Assembly (NCBI RefSeq): GCF_000023985.1
Contig: NC_013156.1
Location: 360,363-424,362, forward strand
Length of the DNA stretch: 64,000 nucleotides
Direction of reading: 5' to 3'
Origin: Methanocaldococcus fervens AG86
Lineage (GTDB): Archaea; AGJL01; Methanococci; Methanococcales; Methanocaldococcaceae
Position 1 is the stretch's first letter, and every line of letters starts with the position of its first letter. The notes beneath the pieces are model-generated. The model did not search any database. It was given only the letters and a program-made list of their open reading frames with translations, and was not told the origin of the DNA. A program made the translations under genes and the position numbers. Positions 35,589-44,350 of the stretch are shown one piece after another.

Positions 35589-35902
35589 TAAGTATGTAAA
35601 ATTTTCTATTTATTCCTAAAAATTAATAGAAAATATAAAAATAATAATATTTAAAAAATAAAATACAAAACAAATCCTCACAGAGGTGAGCCCAAATATG
35701 TGGGGGTGATCCTATGGCGCACTGTATTGAATAAAATTCATCATATATAATATTTTCTGTTTAATGTTTAATAATAAATTTTATCTTTCATAAAAATTAT
35801 ATTATTCAAATATATATGTTCTTAATTACTACATTAATAGTAATATTTTTATACCAATAATTTTAATACCATTCTAAAAATAAGTATTACAAAAGTGATA
35901 CT
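35589..35902. other. Divergent intergenic region with two tandem hairpins and a hexapeptide frame
   Basis: This 314-base region between mrtB and the NikR-like gene is AT-rich except for 35676-35745. There CTCAC-AGAG-GTGAG (35677-35690) and CCCA-AATATG-TGGG (35691-35704) form adjacent hairpins, followed by GGTGATCCT and a short frame ATG GCG CAC TGT ATT GAA TAA. The rest holds TATA-like tracts and an incomplete dyad GTAATA...TATTAC before the regulator. No longer gene was found. Confidence 0.5.
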
Positions 35903-36283
35903 ATGGAGCGTATTTCATTAACCATTGAGAAAAAACTGCTAAAGGAAGTTGATAAAATTATTGAAGAGGAAAAAATCTCGAGGTCAGAATTTATAAGAAG
36001 AGCTTTAGATTATTACGTAAAGAAATACGATTGGATTAGCAGAATTGAGTCAAAAATTGGTGAAATAACTGTCATTTATAATACAAAGGCTATTGAAGAT
36101 ATTGTTGAGTTGGAGAGTCAATACAGAGATATCGTAGTAATATCACTCGAAATTCCGTTTGAAGGAAAACTTCTTAGAAAGATTGCAATTAAAGGGCAAA
36201 GAGATAAAATAATCGAATTTGTAAATAAATTAAAAGGAATTAGTAATGTTGAGTTCGCTCAACTAACTACAATAAGCATTTAA
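35903..36283 (+). CDS. NikR-like ribbon-helix-helix regulator lacking the nickel ligands
   Basis: A protein of 126 residues. Residues 1-45 are a ribbon-helix-helix DNA-binding domain (RISLTIEKKLLKEVDKIIEEEKISRSEFIRRALDYYV), and residues 52-126 an ACT-like domain as in NikR. The NikR high-affinity site needs three histidines and a cysteine; the corresponding segment here, VVISLEIPFEGKLLRKIAIKG, has none of them. It may sense another ligand. It heads a plus-strand operon with the AAA+ ATPase eight bases later and is divergent from mrtBGA, so autoregulation and control of mrt are reasonable guesses. Confidence 0.75.
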   Translation: MERISLTIEKKLLKEVDKIIEEEKISRSEFIRRALDYYVKKYDWISRIESKIGEITVIYNTKAIEDIVELESQYRDIVVISLEIPFEGKLLRKIAIKGQRDKIIEFVNKLKGISNVEFAQLTTISI

Positions 36284-36291
36284 GTGAAAAT

Positions 36292-37422
36292 ATGCACAAA
36301 CTCGAAAAAATAAAAAAAGAATTAAATTCTTATTTTTTGGAGAGGAGGGAGGAGATTGATATCGCTTTAACTTCAATATTAGCTAACGAGCATACGGTAT
36401 TTTTGGGAAATCCTGGAGTTGCTAAATCCCAATTAATTAGGGCTATAGCATCACACATAAATGCTGAATACTTTGAAAAACTTATAACAAGATTCACTAC
36501 GGAAGATGAATTGTTTGGGCCTTTAAGCATTAAAGAGCTAAAAGATAATGACAAATTCGTTAGAAAAACCTCTGGTTACTTACCAACCGCTGAAATAGCA
36601 TTTTTAGATGAGGTCTTTAAAGCAAACAGTTCTATACTAAACGCTTTACTCTCAATAATTAATGAGAGGATTTATCACAACGGCGATAAGGTTGAAAAAG
36701 TTCCTTTGATAAGCTTATTCGGAGCTTCAAACGAGTTACCAGAAGAGAATGAATTATTGGCATTTTATGATAGATTTTTATTTAGAAAAGTCGTCAGAGG
36801 AATAAGAAGCTACGAAAACTTGATAAATCTTGTTTATTTGGAGGAAGACTATAAAGCAAAAACCAAAATAACCATAAAAGAGCTTAAAAAGATGCAAGAA
36901 AAAGCTCGTAAAGTTGATATAGATGGTGTTGTTGGATATTTGGTTGATATAAGAAAGAAGTTGTATCAAAACCATATCTATATTTCAGATAGGAGGTTTA
37001 AAAAATCGGTTAAGGTTGTTAAATGCTTCGCCTATTTAAACGGAAAAAAAGAGGCTGAAATTGAAGATTTAGAGATATTGAGGCACATATTTTGGGAGTA
37101 TATAGATGATATATTAATTGTTTCAAAAATAATATTCAACATAACCAACAAATATGCTGAACAGGTTTTAGATAAGGCTGAGATAATTAAAAATCTTAAA
37201 AATGAGCTTAAATACATTGATATTAAAAAAGTTGGTGAATGTAAAAAAGATTATAATAAATTGATTGAGATTCTTTGTAAGATGGCACATATAAGGCTGG
37301 AATTGAAAAAAATAAGAAATGAGGCAGTAATAAACAAGAGAAAAACTGATTTTATTGATGAAGTTATTAAAGAAACTGATGATTTCAACATGTATATTGA
37401 AGGGATTTTAAATGAAATCTAA
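36292..37422 (+). CDS. MoxR/RavA-type AAA+ ATPase
   Basis: A protein of 376 residues. Walker A is GNPGVAKSQ near residue 38 (G-V-A-K-S as in MoxR proteins), Walker B is IAFLDEVFKA near 105, sensor 1 is FGASNELPE near 143, and the helical lid with KSVKVVKCFAYLNG follows. MoxR ATPases act with VWA-domain partners to mature metalloenzymes (RavA-ViaA, NorQ-NorD, CbbQ-CbbO). The HEAT protein overlaps its 3' end by 11 bases, and a VWA gene, now frameshifted, follows at 38438. Confidence 0.85.
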   Translation: MHKLEKIKKELNSYFLERREEIDIALTSILANEHTVFLGNPGVAKSQLIRAIASHINAEYFEKLITRFTTEDELFGPLSIKELKDNDKFVRKTSGYLPTAEIAFLDEVFKANSSILNALLSIINERIYHNGDKVEKVPLISLFGASNELPEENELLAFYDRFLFRKVVRGIRSYENLINLVYLEEDYKAKTKITIKELKKMQEKARKVDIDGVVGYLVDIRKKLYQNHIYISDRRFKKSVKVVKCFAYLNGKKEAEIEDLEILRHIFWEYIDDILIVSKIIFNITNKYAEQVLDKAEIIKNLKNELKYIDIKKVGECKKDYNKLIEILCKMAHIRLELKKIRNEAVINKRKTDFIDEVIKETDDFNMYIEGILNEI

Positions 37423-38038
37423 GGAATATAAGAAAAAATTAAGGCTTAATTATGGGAATAATGAGAAATTAAAAATTTTAAAAGAGTTATACAAAATGGA
37501 TGTTTATGAATTAATTAAATTAAATATCTTAGATGATGTATTTGAGCTATTGACATCAACAAAAGAGAGAGGATTTGAGGACATAATATCAACTCATTAC
37601 TCTTCAGATTCAAGAAATAAAGTTATCATATATTATTGTATAAAGATTATTCAAAAAGTTGGAGTTAAGCATCCAAATTTGGTTTATACCTATATACCAT
37701 ACCTAATAAAGCTTTTAGATAGTGAATTTGAATGTATAAGGTTTGCATGTGCTGAAGCTTTGGGAAATATTCCATCAAAATTAACAATTTACGCATATCC
37801 AAAACTTATAAAGAGATTGGATAATGAAGTTTATGCCAATGTGTTGGTTAAATTAATTATGAAATCTGACAATAAAGAGGCAATATTATTAAAATTATTT
37901 GAGAATTTTAATGAATATGGTATTTATGTGATAAAAGAACTTTATAAATACGATAAAAAGTTAGTTTATGAGTTCATCCCATTAATTTTAAGAGATTTTG
38001 GAGATAAATATTTAATTAGGATGCGAGAGATACATTAG
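37412..38038 (+). CDS. HEAT-repeat protein
   Basis: A protein of 208 residues, all-helical. Recognisable repeats are VGVKHPNLVYTYIPYLIKLLDSEFECIRFACAEALGNI (about residues 86-125) and the following YAYPKLIKRLDNEVYANVLVKLIM. HEAT proteins are scaffolds and need a partner; the partner is probably the overlapping AAA+ ATPase or the VWA protein. The first codons lie inside the ATPase gene (11-base overlap), which indicates translational coupling. Confidence 0.75.
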   Translation: MKSKEYKKKLRLNYGNNEKLKILKELYKMDVYELIKLNILDDVFELLTSTKERGFEDIISTHYSSDSRNKVIIYYCIKIIQKVGVKHPNLVYTYIPYLIKLLDSEFECIRFACAEALGNIPSKLTIYAYPKLIKRLDNEVYANVLVKLIMKSDNKEAILLKLFENFNEYGIYVIKELYKYDKKLVYEFIPLILRDFGDKYLIRMREIH

Positions 38039-38357
38039 GCTTGATAAATACATTTTCCTCAATTCTAAACTGTTGAGCGTGGCTAATTAACTTTGGAATA
38101 GAGTTCATTAGATTTTTTACTATGCTTATTGACACAAAGTTTGGAATCTTGTTGTAATCTTTCTCGGTATTTATCTCTCCCTCAACACATGCTTCAAATG
38201 ATAACTCACCATAAGCCTTAATATTGCATAAAAAATTGAATTTTTTGCTCTCCATTTTTCTATATTCAATGTTCCAATCAACATCCAACTCTAAAACTTT
38301 ACATTTAGGGACTTTCGAAGGTGACTTTATTGAGATACTCAAAATATTCACTTCCAT
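38016..38357 (-). CDS. Hypothetical protein, possibly SecB-like
   Basis: A protein of 113 residues starting at ATG 38357 (GGTGAGAGT upstream); its 3' end overlaps the HEAT gene tail by 23 bases on the other strand. It is strand-rich with alternating polar residues (FNFLCNIKAYGELSFEACVEGE), then VSISIVKNLMNSIPKLISHAQQF. The arrangement vaguely recalls archaeal SecB-like chaperones, but I would not rely on it. It separates the HEAT gene from the VWA gene, so the VWA gene needs its own promoter. Confidence 0.5.
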   Translation of the reverse strand: MEVNILSISIKSPSKVPKCKVLELDVDWNIEYRKMESKKFNFLCNIKAYGELSFEACVEGEINTEKDYNKIPNFVSISIVKNLMNSIPKLISHAQQFRIEENVFIKPNVSLAS

Positions 38358-38437
38358 ACTCTCACCGTGTAATACTTTTACACAAAATAGCATATATATT
38401 TTATGATTTATTTTTAGTTTGGTATTATGGTGATATA

Positions 38438-39584
38438 ATGATTAGGTATGATAAGTATGATAAAATGGTTTGGGAAAGGTGTAGAGATAAAATAACCTTT
38501 TATTTAAGTGAAAAAGAAACAGAGATGATATTTTATCTATTTTTTAAATATGAGATTGAAATTTTAGAAGAAAATGATTTAATTAAGAAAATCATTAAGG
38601 ATAGAAGATTTAAAAATGTAAAATCAATAACTACGTTAGATGAAAATTATTCATTAATCGCCACAGAATTCTTTTCTGAAAAATTTAAGGAGTTTAAGAA
38701 AAAAAGTAAAGAAAAAGATATAAATGAACTTTTAGATGAGCTTGAAAGTTATATGGAAAATATAACCTCATCTTTTAGCTGTTTTGGTTCTGGAAAGGGA
38801 TATAAAAGCTACACAGACCCAAGAAAAAATTGTAATTAACAGAAAAACTATTAAAAAACAGTAAAATTAAAGAATTCGTAAAAATATTTGGAAGATTCAA
38901 AAGAATAGCTATAAAAAAATATAAAAGGAAGATTAAACATTTTTCTGAGGAGAAATATTCAATAAAATTTGGAAACAATTTGGATAATTTAATTTCATCA
39001 GAGTACAGAAATTTTGCTGATGAAACACTTTTTGTGGATTTTTAAGGAGATACAATGAAAATAAACTTTTAAATTATAAGATATTGGAGAATAATGAAAA
39101 TTGTGGGGATTTTGTGGTTTGCTTAGATTTAAGTGGCTCCATGAGGGGAAATAAAGAAATTTGGGCAAAGGCAATAGCCCTCTGCTTGATGGAAATATCC
39201 CTAAAAAGAAATAAAAGATATATAGCGGTTTTGTTTGACGATGGAGTTAGGGATATAAAGATTTATGAAAAAAAGATGTCTTTTGAAGAGGTTTTGGATT
39301 TTGCATCTGTGTTTTATGGAGGAGGAACGAATTTTGAAAAACCTTTAAGAGAGGCGTTAAAGTTTAATGGGGATATTGTTTTTATAACAGATGGAGAGTG
39401 TGAAATATCTTTAGAATTTTTAGAGAAAATTAATGAAGAGAAGATAAAAAAGAAGATAAAAATTTACTCTATCTGCATAAATACAAAACCAACGGTTAGT
39501 TTAAAGAAGATATCAGATAAAGTTATGACTATATATGAACTAACTTCTAAAACTGCTGAAAGTGTATTTGACATATTAATCTAA
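38438..39584 (+). pseudogene. VWA-domain protein with two frameshifts (MoxR partner)
   Basis: From ATG 38438 about 132 codons are open (IRYDKYDKMVWERCRDKITFYL to KSYTDPRKNC). One lost A near 38833-38836 shifts the frame; the next part reads LTEKLLKNSKIKEFVKIFGRFKRIAI to TLFVDF. A lost T in the run at 39039-39043 shifts it again into LRRYNENKLLNYKILEN and an intact VWA domain: VVCLDLSGSMRG (MIDAS DxSxS), GGGTNFEKPL and FITDGEC. Restoring both bases gives one protein of about 380 residues, the size of ViaA-like partners. The VWA part alone could still be made from an internal start near 39084. Confidence 0.8.
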
Positions 39585-40030
39585 TCTCTAATTGTTGCTT
39601 TTAACCTATTATTCTTTATCAACAAATCTAAAGCATCATTTATATTTTTAACAACGATATCAGAGCTTAATAACGTTTTTGTCCATGCTCCTTCATCTCC
39701 AATAACACAGATGCCCAAATCAGCGTTTTTTAACAATAACTCATCATTATTTCCGTTGCCTATAGCTATAATCTTTTTATCAGGATTTTCTTTTTTTAAC
39801 TTCTCCAAAATTTTTAATTTAGCTATTTTTTCACTTCCATATTTTTCCCTATCTACTTTCATGCCTTTAACATCTAAGCTATCCGCTATTTTATTCAAAG
39901 TGCCAAAAGTATCTGCAGATAAAATATATATTTCAGCCTTTTCTTTTAAAATAGAAAGCCTCTCCTTAACTCCTTCTTTTATCTTCCCATCGGTAGCTAT
40001 TGTTCCATTTAAATCTAAGAGTATAATCAT
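39581..40030 (-). CDS. HAD-superfamily hydrolase
   Basis: A protein of 149 residues. Motif I is LLDLNGTIATDG (Asp nucleophile; the second Asp of the usual DxD is Asn), motif II is ILSAD, and motif IV is AIGNGNNDELLLKNADLGI. The variant DLN suggests a phosphatase of the soluble-P-type/cof-like group with altered chemistry. The start at 40030 follows GGTTGAT. It is convergent with the VWA gene, stops overlapping by four bases. Confidence 0.8.
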   Translation of the reverse strand: MIILLDLNGTIATDGKIKEGVKERLSILKEKAEIYILSADTFGTLNKIADSLDVKGMKVDREKYGSEKIAKLKILEKLKKENPDKKIIAIGNGNNDELLLKNADLGICVIGDEGAWTKTLLSSDIVVKNINDALDLLIKNNRLKATIRD

Positions 40031-40121
40031 GGTATCAACCAAAAATTTAAATTTTAATTTAAAAATTAAAAAAGAGATATAAAAAATTAGCCAATAGAAA
40101 TCTTAATAGGAAAAACGAAGT

Positions 40122-41003
40122 TTAATCCTTTGTTATCATAGTTCCAATACCTTCCTCTGTAAATACTTCCAACAATAAAGCGTGGGGTATTTTTCCATTA
40201 ATGATATGAACACTCTTAACTCCATGCTCTAAGGCGTATAAAGCACTTTCAGCCTTTGGAATCATCCCTCCTTTTATTCTTCCATCCTCTATCATCTCTC
40301 TCAGCTCTGAGGCAGTTAGTTTTCTATGCAGAGTTTCTGGGTTGTTTATATCATCCATAATTCCATCTACATCTGTTATTAAAATCAACTTCTCCGCCTC
40401 TAAAGCTCCTGCTATATCTCCAGCAACCGTATCTGCGTTTAGGTTATAAGCCTCTCCTTTCTCATCTAAACCAATTGGCGATATAACTGGAATGTAACCA
40501 TTATTTATTAAAATCTCTAAGAGTTCAGTATTAACCTCAGCTGTTTCTCCAACTCTTCCTAAATCTACAGCTATCTCCTCCCCTTTTTCATTCTTAATGT
40601 ATTTTATTTTTTTCTTTGCAATTATTATTCTTCCAGATTTTCCAGATAAACCAACAGCTTTGCCACCAAACTTTGATAGCTTTGAAACAATATCCCCATT
40701 AATCTTTCCAGCTAAGACCATTTCAACAATATCTAAAGTTTCTTCATCAGTAACTCTCAAACCATGAATGAACTCTGGCTTTTTACCCATTTTTTCCATA
40801 GCTTTGTTTATCTCAGGCCCTCCTCCATGAACAACTACAGGATTTATTCCAACGTATTTTAATAAAACCACATCTTGAGCTGTCCAGTTCTTTGCCTTTT
40901 CATCAATCATCGCATGACCGCCATACTTTATAACGAAAATCTTATTGTAAAATTTCTGTATAAATGGTAGAGCCTCCATCAAAACCTCTGCTTTTTCTAT
41001 CAT
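40122..41003 (-). CDS. argB: Acetylglutamate kinase
   Basis: A protein of 293 residues of the amino-acid-kinase fold: VIKYGGHAM near residue 24, VVHGGGPEIN near 58, VGLSGKSGRII near 122, NADTVAGDIAGALEAEKLILITDVDGI near 196 and KGGMIPKAESAL near 239. It phosphorylates N-acetylglutamate in arginine synthesis. I chose the ATG at 41003 because AGGG sits six bases upstream and MIEKAEVLMEALP is the family N-terminus; the ATG two codons earlier touches the ribosome binding site. Confidence 0.95.
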   Translation of the reverse strand: MIEKAEVLMEALPFIQKFYNKIFVIKYGGHAMIDEKAKNWTAQDVVLLKYVGINPVVVHGGGPEINKAMEKMGKKPEFIHGLRVTDEETLDIVEMVLAGKINGDIVSKLSKFGGKAVGLSGKSGRIIIAKKKIKYIKNEKGEEIAVDLGRVGETAEVNTELLEILINNGYIPVISPIGLDEKGEAYNLNADTVAGDIAGALEAEKLILITDVDGIMDDINNPETLHRKLTASELREMIEDGRIKGGMIPKAESALYALEHGVKSVHIINGKIPHALLLEVFTEEGIGTMITKD

Positions 41004-41125
41004 ATCCATCCCTGTGATTTTTTAAATTAAACTGGAGGAAGTGCTATTTAAAACTTATTAGGTAATTATTTATAAGTATATTACCAAAATTAATAAAAAT
41101 ATGAAATAGCTTATAAGGTGTGAGC

Positions 41126-42040
41126 TTGGATTTTTTAAACATCTACGTAATATCAATGGCATCAATTACTTTTGGGTATATTTTGGCTGAAATTTTAAGT
41201 GAAACCAATTTAATAAAGTTTATTGGAAATAAAACTTCTAAGATAGCGGAATTTGGCATTCATCCAGCTTTAACACCAATTCCAGCACTATATTTAGTTA
41301 GTCCGAGGGTTGCCCATGCAAATGCATCGGCCATGCTAAAGGATAAATTAATTAAACCAATCGACCTTTATATAGCAATATTGGCTTCAAATCTACCGTT
41401 AAGGGTTATGTATATCTACCGCTATTATTTACCAGTACTCCTACCACTTTTGGGAGTTATAACCTTATATTATATAGGTTTAAGAATTATTTTTGATTTT
41501 CTTCTCGTTTTTATTGTGTTGATGATTGGACGTAAGAGATATAAAGGCGTAAAATTCAACATGGAAAATAGCAAAATTAATCTTAACTTTTCAAAAGATG
41601 CTTTTAAAAATGGACTAATTAAGGGATTGAGAGCCTCATTAAAATTTGGATTAAGATTTACGCCTATTTTTGCATTAGTGGTGTTTATGATTAAATTAGG
41701 CATTTTGGATAAAATAACAGCTATATTATCTCCAATTCTCGGAAAACTCAGCTTAGATTCTTTGGGTATTGCATATATCACAACCGCTATGTTTAGTCCA
41801 GCAGCTGCTTATGGAATAGCTAAGGTGATGTTAAGCTATAACTACCCAATAAATAAAGTATTGGGTTGTATGTTTCTTGGAACTGGATTATTTACTCTTC
41901 TTTATGAAAGTTGGTCACGAATTTTTCCATTTTATTCTGGATTATACCCAAAGAATGTAACTTTAAATCTCCTATTACTCCAAGTTGTATTACCTTCATT
42001 CTACAACATTTTTTTAGGAATTTTTTTAGTTAAGCTTTAG
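41126..42040 (+). CDS. Nucleoside-recognition (Gate) domain membrane protein
   Basis: A protein of 304 residues with about seven hydrophobic segments. Two Gate-like repeats are visible: LIKFIGNKTSKIAEFGIHPALTPIPALYLVSP and LDKITAILSPILGKLSLDSLGIAYITTAMFSPAAAYGIAK. The family occurs in sporulation and FeoB-like transport proteins; its substrate is unknown. I prefer a TTG start at 41126 with AAGGTG ending five bases upstream; a GTG at 41120 overlaps that motif. Confidence 0.75.
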   Translation: MDFLNIYVISMASITFGYILAEILSETNLIKFIGNKTSKIAEFGIHPALTPIPALYLVSPRVAHANASAMLKDKLIKPIDLYIAILASNLPLRVMYIYRYYLPVLLPLLGVITLYYIGLRIIFDFLLVFIVLMIGRKRYKGVKFNMENSKINLNFSKDAFKNGLIKGLRASLKFGLRFTPIFALVVFMIKLGILDKITAILSPILGKLSLDSLGIAYITTAMFSPAAAYGIAKVMLSYNYPINKVLGCMFLGTGLFTLLYESWSRIFPFYSGLYPKNVTLNLLLLQVVLPSFYNIFLGIFLVKL

Positions 42041-42157
42041 CCCTCCCCTCTTTAAAAATTAAACAATAAGTTTAAATAATAGTAAGGTTGTAAGTAAGGT
42101 AATTAATAGTTTAAATGAAATTTAAATAAAATGAGATTTTGTAGTTGGTGAGAGAAG

Positions 42158-42505
42158 ATGCCGAATTACCATGTGACTTTGCAAGCTGCATACATTGTGA
42201 GAAATGTAGACGATGTAGAAGACGCGATAAGCGTCACTATCTCACAAATAGGTAAAATGCTTAACAAAGAAGGATTAAACTATGTAGATATAGATATTGG
42301 GCTAACAATCTGTCCAAAATGTGGAGAGTTAGTTGATTGTGTATTAGTTGTAGCAAGAACAGCTCTAGTTGGAGTTCTATTATCTATGAAGGTGTTTAAC
42401 GCTGAAAGTCCAGAACATGCTATAAGAATAGCCAAGGCAACAATTGGAAAAGTTCTAAAAAATATTCCATTAGAACCTGTTGATGTTGTAGAGTTGGAAA
42501 AATAA
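42158..42505 (+). CDS. UPF0212 (DUF555) protein
   Basis: A protein of 115 residues, beginning [23 protein letters not shown], with one [10 protein letters not shown] cysteine pair that could bind zinc. I recognise the archaeal UPF0212 family (MJ0068 type). Function unknown. The ATG follows GGTGAGAGAAG. It is convergent with the FUN14-like gene. Confidence 0.85.
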   Translation: MPNYHVTLQAAYIVRNVDDVEDAISVTISQIGKMLNKEGLNYVDIDIGLTICPKCGELVDCVLVVARTALVGVLLSMKVFNAESPEHAIRIAKATIGKVLKNIPLEPVDVVELEK

Positions 42506-42536
42506 AAAATAAAATAATAATATTTATAATTTAACT

Positions 42537-42839
42537 TTATCCTTTTTTAAATCCTAATCCAAATCCCGCAAGGAATGAAGCTCCAAAGGAGAATGAGTGG
42601 ATAATACCAACAAGCTTATCTCCAAAAACCAATATTGAATTTTCTAAATTTCCGAGAAGTGCTGAAAATGCTTCTTTATTTATGCTAATAACCCCTATTT
42701 TTGCCAGGTAAAGTAAGCTTAATATATAAATCCCTATTAAAAATGCCACTACTTTTATAGCCTTTTTTACAGCCCATCCAACTACAAACCCAATAACAAA
42801 TCCACTACCAATATCTGGAATGAATTGAGTAATATCCAT
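42537..42839 (-). CDS. FUN14-like small membrane protein
   Basis: A protein of 100 residues with a glycine-rich N-terminal half ([34 protein letters not shown]) and a C-terminal [18 protein letters not shown]. This is the FUN14 family pattern, with two or three membrane segments. The role in archaea is unknown. The ATG at 42839 has GGTGAT five bases upstream. It is divergent from the PAPS-reductase-like gene, 82 bases apart. Confidence 0.75.
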   Translation of the reverse strand: MDITQFIPDIGSGFVIGFVVGWAVKKAIKVVAFLIGIYILSLLYLAKIGVISINKEAFSALLGNLENSILVFGDKLVGIIHSFSFGASFLAGFGLGFKKG

Positions 42840-42920
42840 AACAATCACCTAAACAACAAATTAACTAAAAAATTTTCTAACTTATATGATATAAAAAACT
42901 TTCTTTCGAGTGTGATTGCT

Positions 42921-44345
42921 ATGAAAACTTACATTGGGAAAATTCACTTAAAATGGTGCAAAAATTGTAACATTCCTCTATTGGGGAGAGTTTGTGAAGT
43001 CTGTAATTCAAAAGCTGAAGAAGTAAAATTAACACCACCTGGAGACCCAAGGCTGGGATTTCAATATGATATTGATTTTGTAAACAAAATTATAGAGGAA
43101 GAGTTTGGAGCAAAAAATGTATTAAATGGAAAGATTATTTTGCTAAACAAACTTCCTGGAAACGAAGAGGCTTACGAGGTCATAACAGACGGTGAAGTAA
43201 AATACATAATCTACTTTGATGAAGAGCAGGAGAAATGGAAAATTAAATTAAAATTGAATGGTGCAAGAGATTTAATGGAAAAAGGGGCTTATAAAAGGAT
43301 AGTTAAGATAAAAAATGATGTTGTTGAAGTATTAAAAAACAAAAAAGGCTCAATTTTAAGGCCAGGAATAGTTGAATTTACGGATGATATCAAAAAAGGA
43401 GATGATGTGATAATAGTTGATGAAAATAATAATGTCGTTGGAACTGGATTGGCTGTTGTTTCCTCTGAAGAGATAAAAAAGACGGAAAAGGGAAAAGTAG
43501 TCAAGGTTAGGGCGTTTATTAAAGATGAGGATAAATATAAACCTAAAAAAACATATAATAGCTTAGAAAAGGCATTTAAATTAATGATTAAGGCGAATGA
43601 AGGAGTTATAAACAACTATGAAAGAAATGCCATAGGATTTATAAAAAACACCTATGAAAGAATAAAAAAGCCAGTAATGGTAGCTTTTTCTGGTGGGAAG
43701 GATAGCTTAACAACACTAATTTTAACACTAAAGGCTTTAGGAAAAGATATTGATGTGGTGTTTGTAGATACTGGATTGGAGTTTGAGGAAACGCTAAAAA
43801 ATGTTGAAGATGTTGAAAAACATTATGGCATTAAAATAATAAAATTAAAAGGTGCTGATTTCTGGGAAAAAGTTAAAGAGTATGGAATTCCAGCGAGAGA
43901 TTATAGGTGGTGTTCTGAGATTTGTAAATTAGAGCCATTAAAAAGATTTATCGATGAAAATTATGAGGAAGTTTTATCGTTTGTTGGAGTTAGAAAGTAT
44001 GAGAGTTTTAATAGGGCAACTAAAAAAAGAATTCATAGAAATACATACATTAAAAAGCAGATAAACGCTCTTCCAATATTCCACTGGACTTCATTACATG
44101 TTTGGATATACTTACTGAGAGAGAAAGCCCCTTATAACAAATTGTATGAAAAAGGGTTTGACAGGATTGGTTGCTTTATCTGCCCAGCCATGGAGATGGG
44201 AGAAATTGATAAGATAAAGAGGGAATTTCCACATTTATGGGAAAAATGGGAAAGAGTTTTGAGAGTATATGCTGAAAAACATAATTTAGGAGAAGAATGG
44301 ATAAAAAAAGGATTGTGGAGATGGAATCATAAAAAAAGAGAGTGA
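42921..44345 (+). CDS. PAPS reductase-like protein with zinc ribbon and PUA domain
   Basis: A protein of 474 residues. An N-terminal zinc ribbon (CKNCNIPLLGRVCEVC, about 12-27), a central region with a PUA-like domain (LRPGIVEFTDDIKKGDDVIIVDENNNVVGTGLAVV), and a PP-loop ATPase domain (SGGKDSLTTLIL near 259) of the PAPS reductase/CysH family can be seen. Later cysteines, RWCSEICKLEPLKRF and GCFICPA, could hold an Fe-S cluster. PUA plus PP-loop points to RNA thiolation or a similar modification rather than sulfate reduction. The start at ATG 42921 is preceded by GTGAT. Confidence 0.8.
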   Translation: MKTYIGKIHLKWCKNCNIPLLGRVCEVCNSKAEEVKLTPPGDPRLGFQYDIDFVNKIIEEEFGAKNVLNGKIILLNKLPGNEEAYEVITDGEVKYIIYFDEEQEKWKIKLKLNGARDLMEKGAYKRIVKIKNDVVEVLKNKKGSILRPGIVEFTDDIKKGDDVIIVDENNNVVGTGLAVVSSEEIKKTEKGKVVKVRAFIKDEDKYKPKKTYNSLEKAFKLMIKANEGVINNYERNAIGFIKNTYERIKKPVMVAFSGGKDSLTTLILTLKALGKDIDVVFVDTGLEFEETLKNVEDVEKHYGIKIIKLKGADFWEKVKEYGIPARDYRWCSEICKLEPLKRFIDENYEEVLSFVGVRKYESFNRATKKRIHRNTYIKKQINALPIFHWTSLHVWIYLLREKAPYNKLYEKGFDRIGCFICPAMEMGEIDKIKREFPHLWEKWERVLRVYAEKHNLGEEWIKKGLWRWNHKKRE

Positions 44346-44350
44346 GAGTT

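Noticed and set aside
35698-35733. Possible selenocysteine codon: ATG TGG GGG TGA TCC TAT GGC GCA CTG TAT TGA
   Set aside because: The frame is very short and resembles no selenoprotein; I could not draw an archaeal SECIS element nearby.
42825-42920. Longer N-terminus for the PAPS reductase-like protein
   Set aside because: Those codons overlap the start and promoter of the divergent FUN14-like gene, and the zinc-ribbon protein has a good ATG at 42921.
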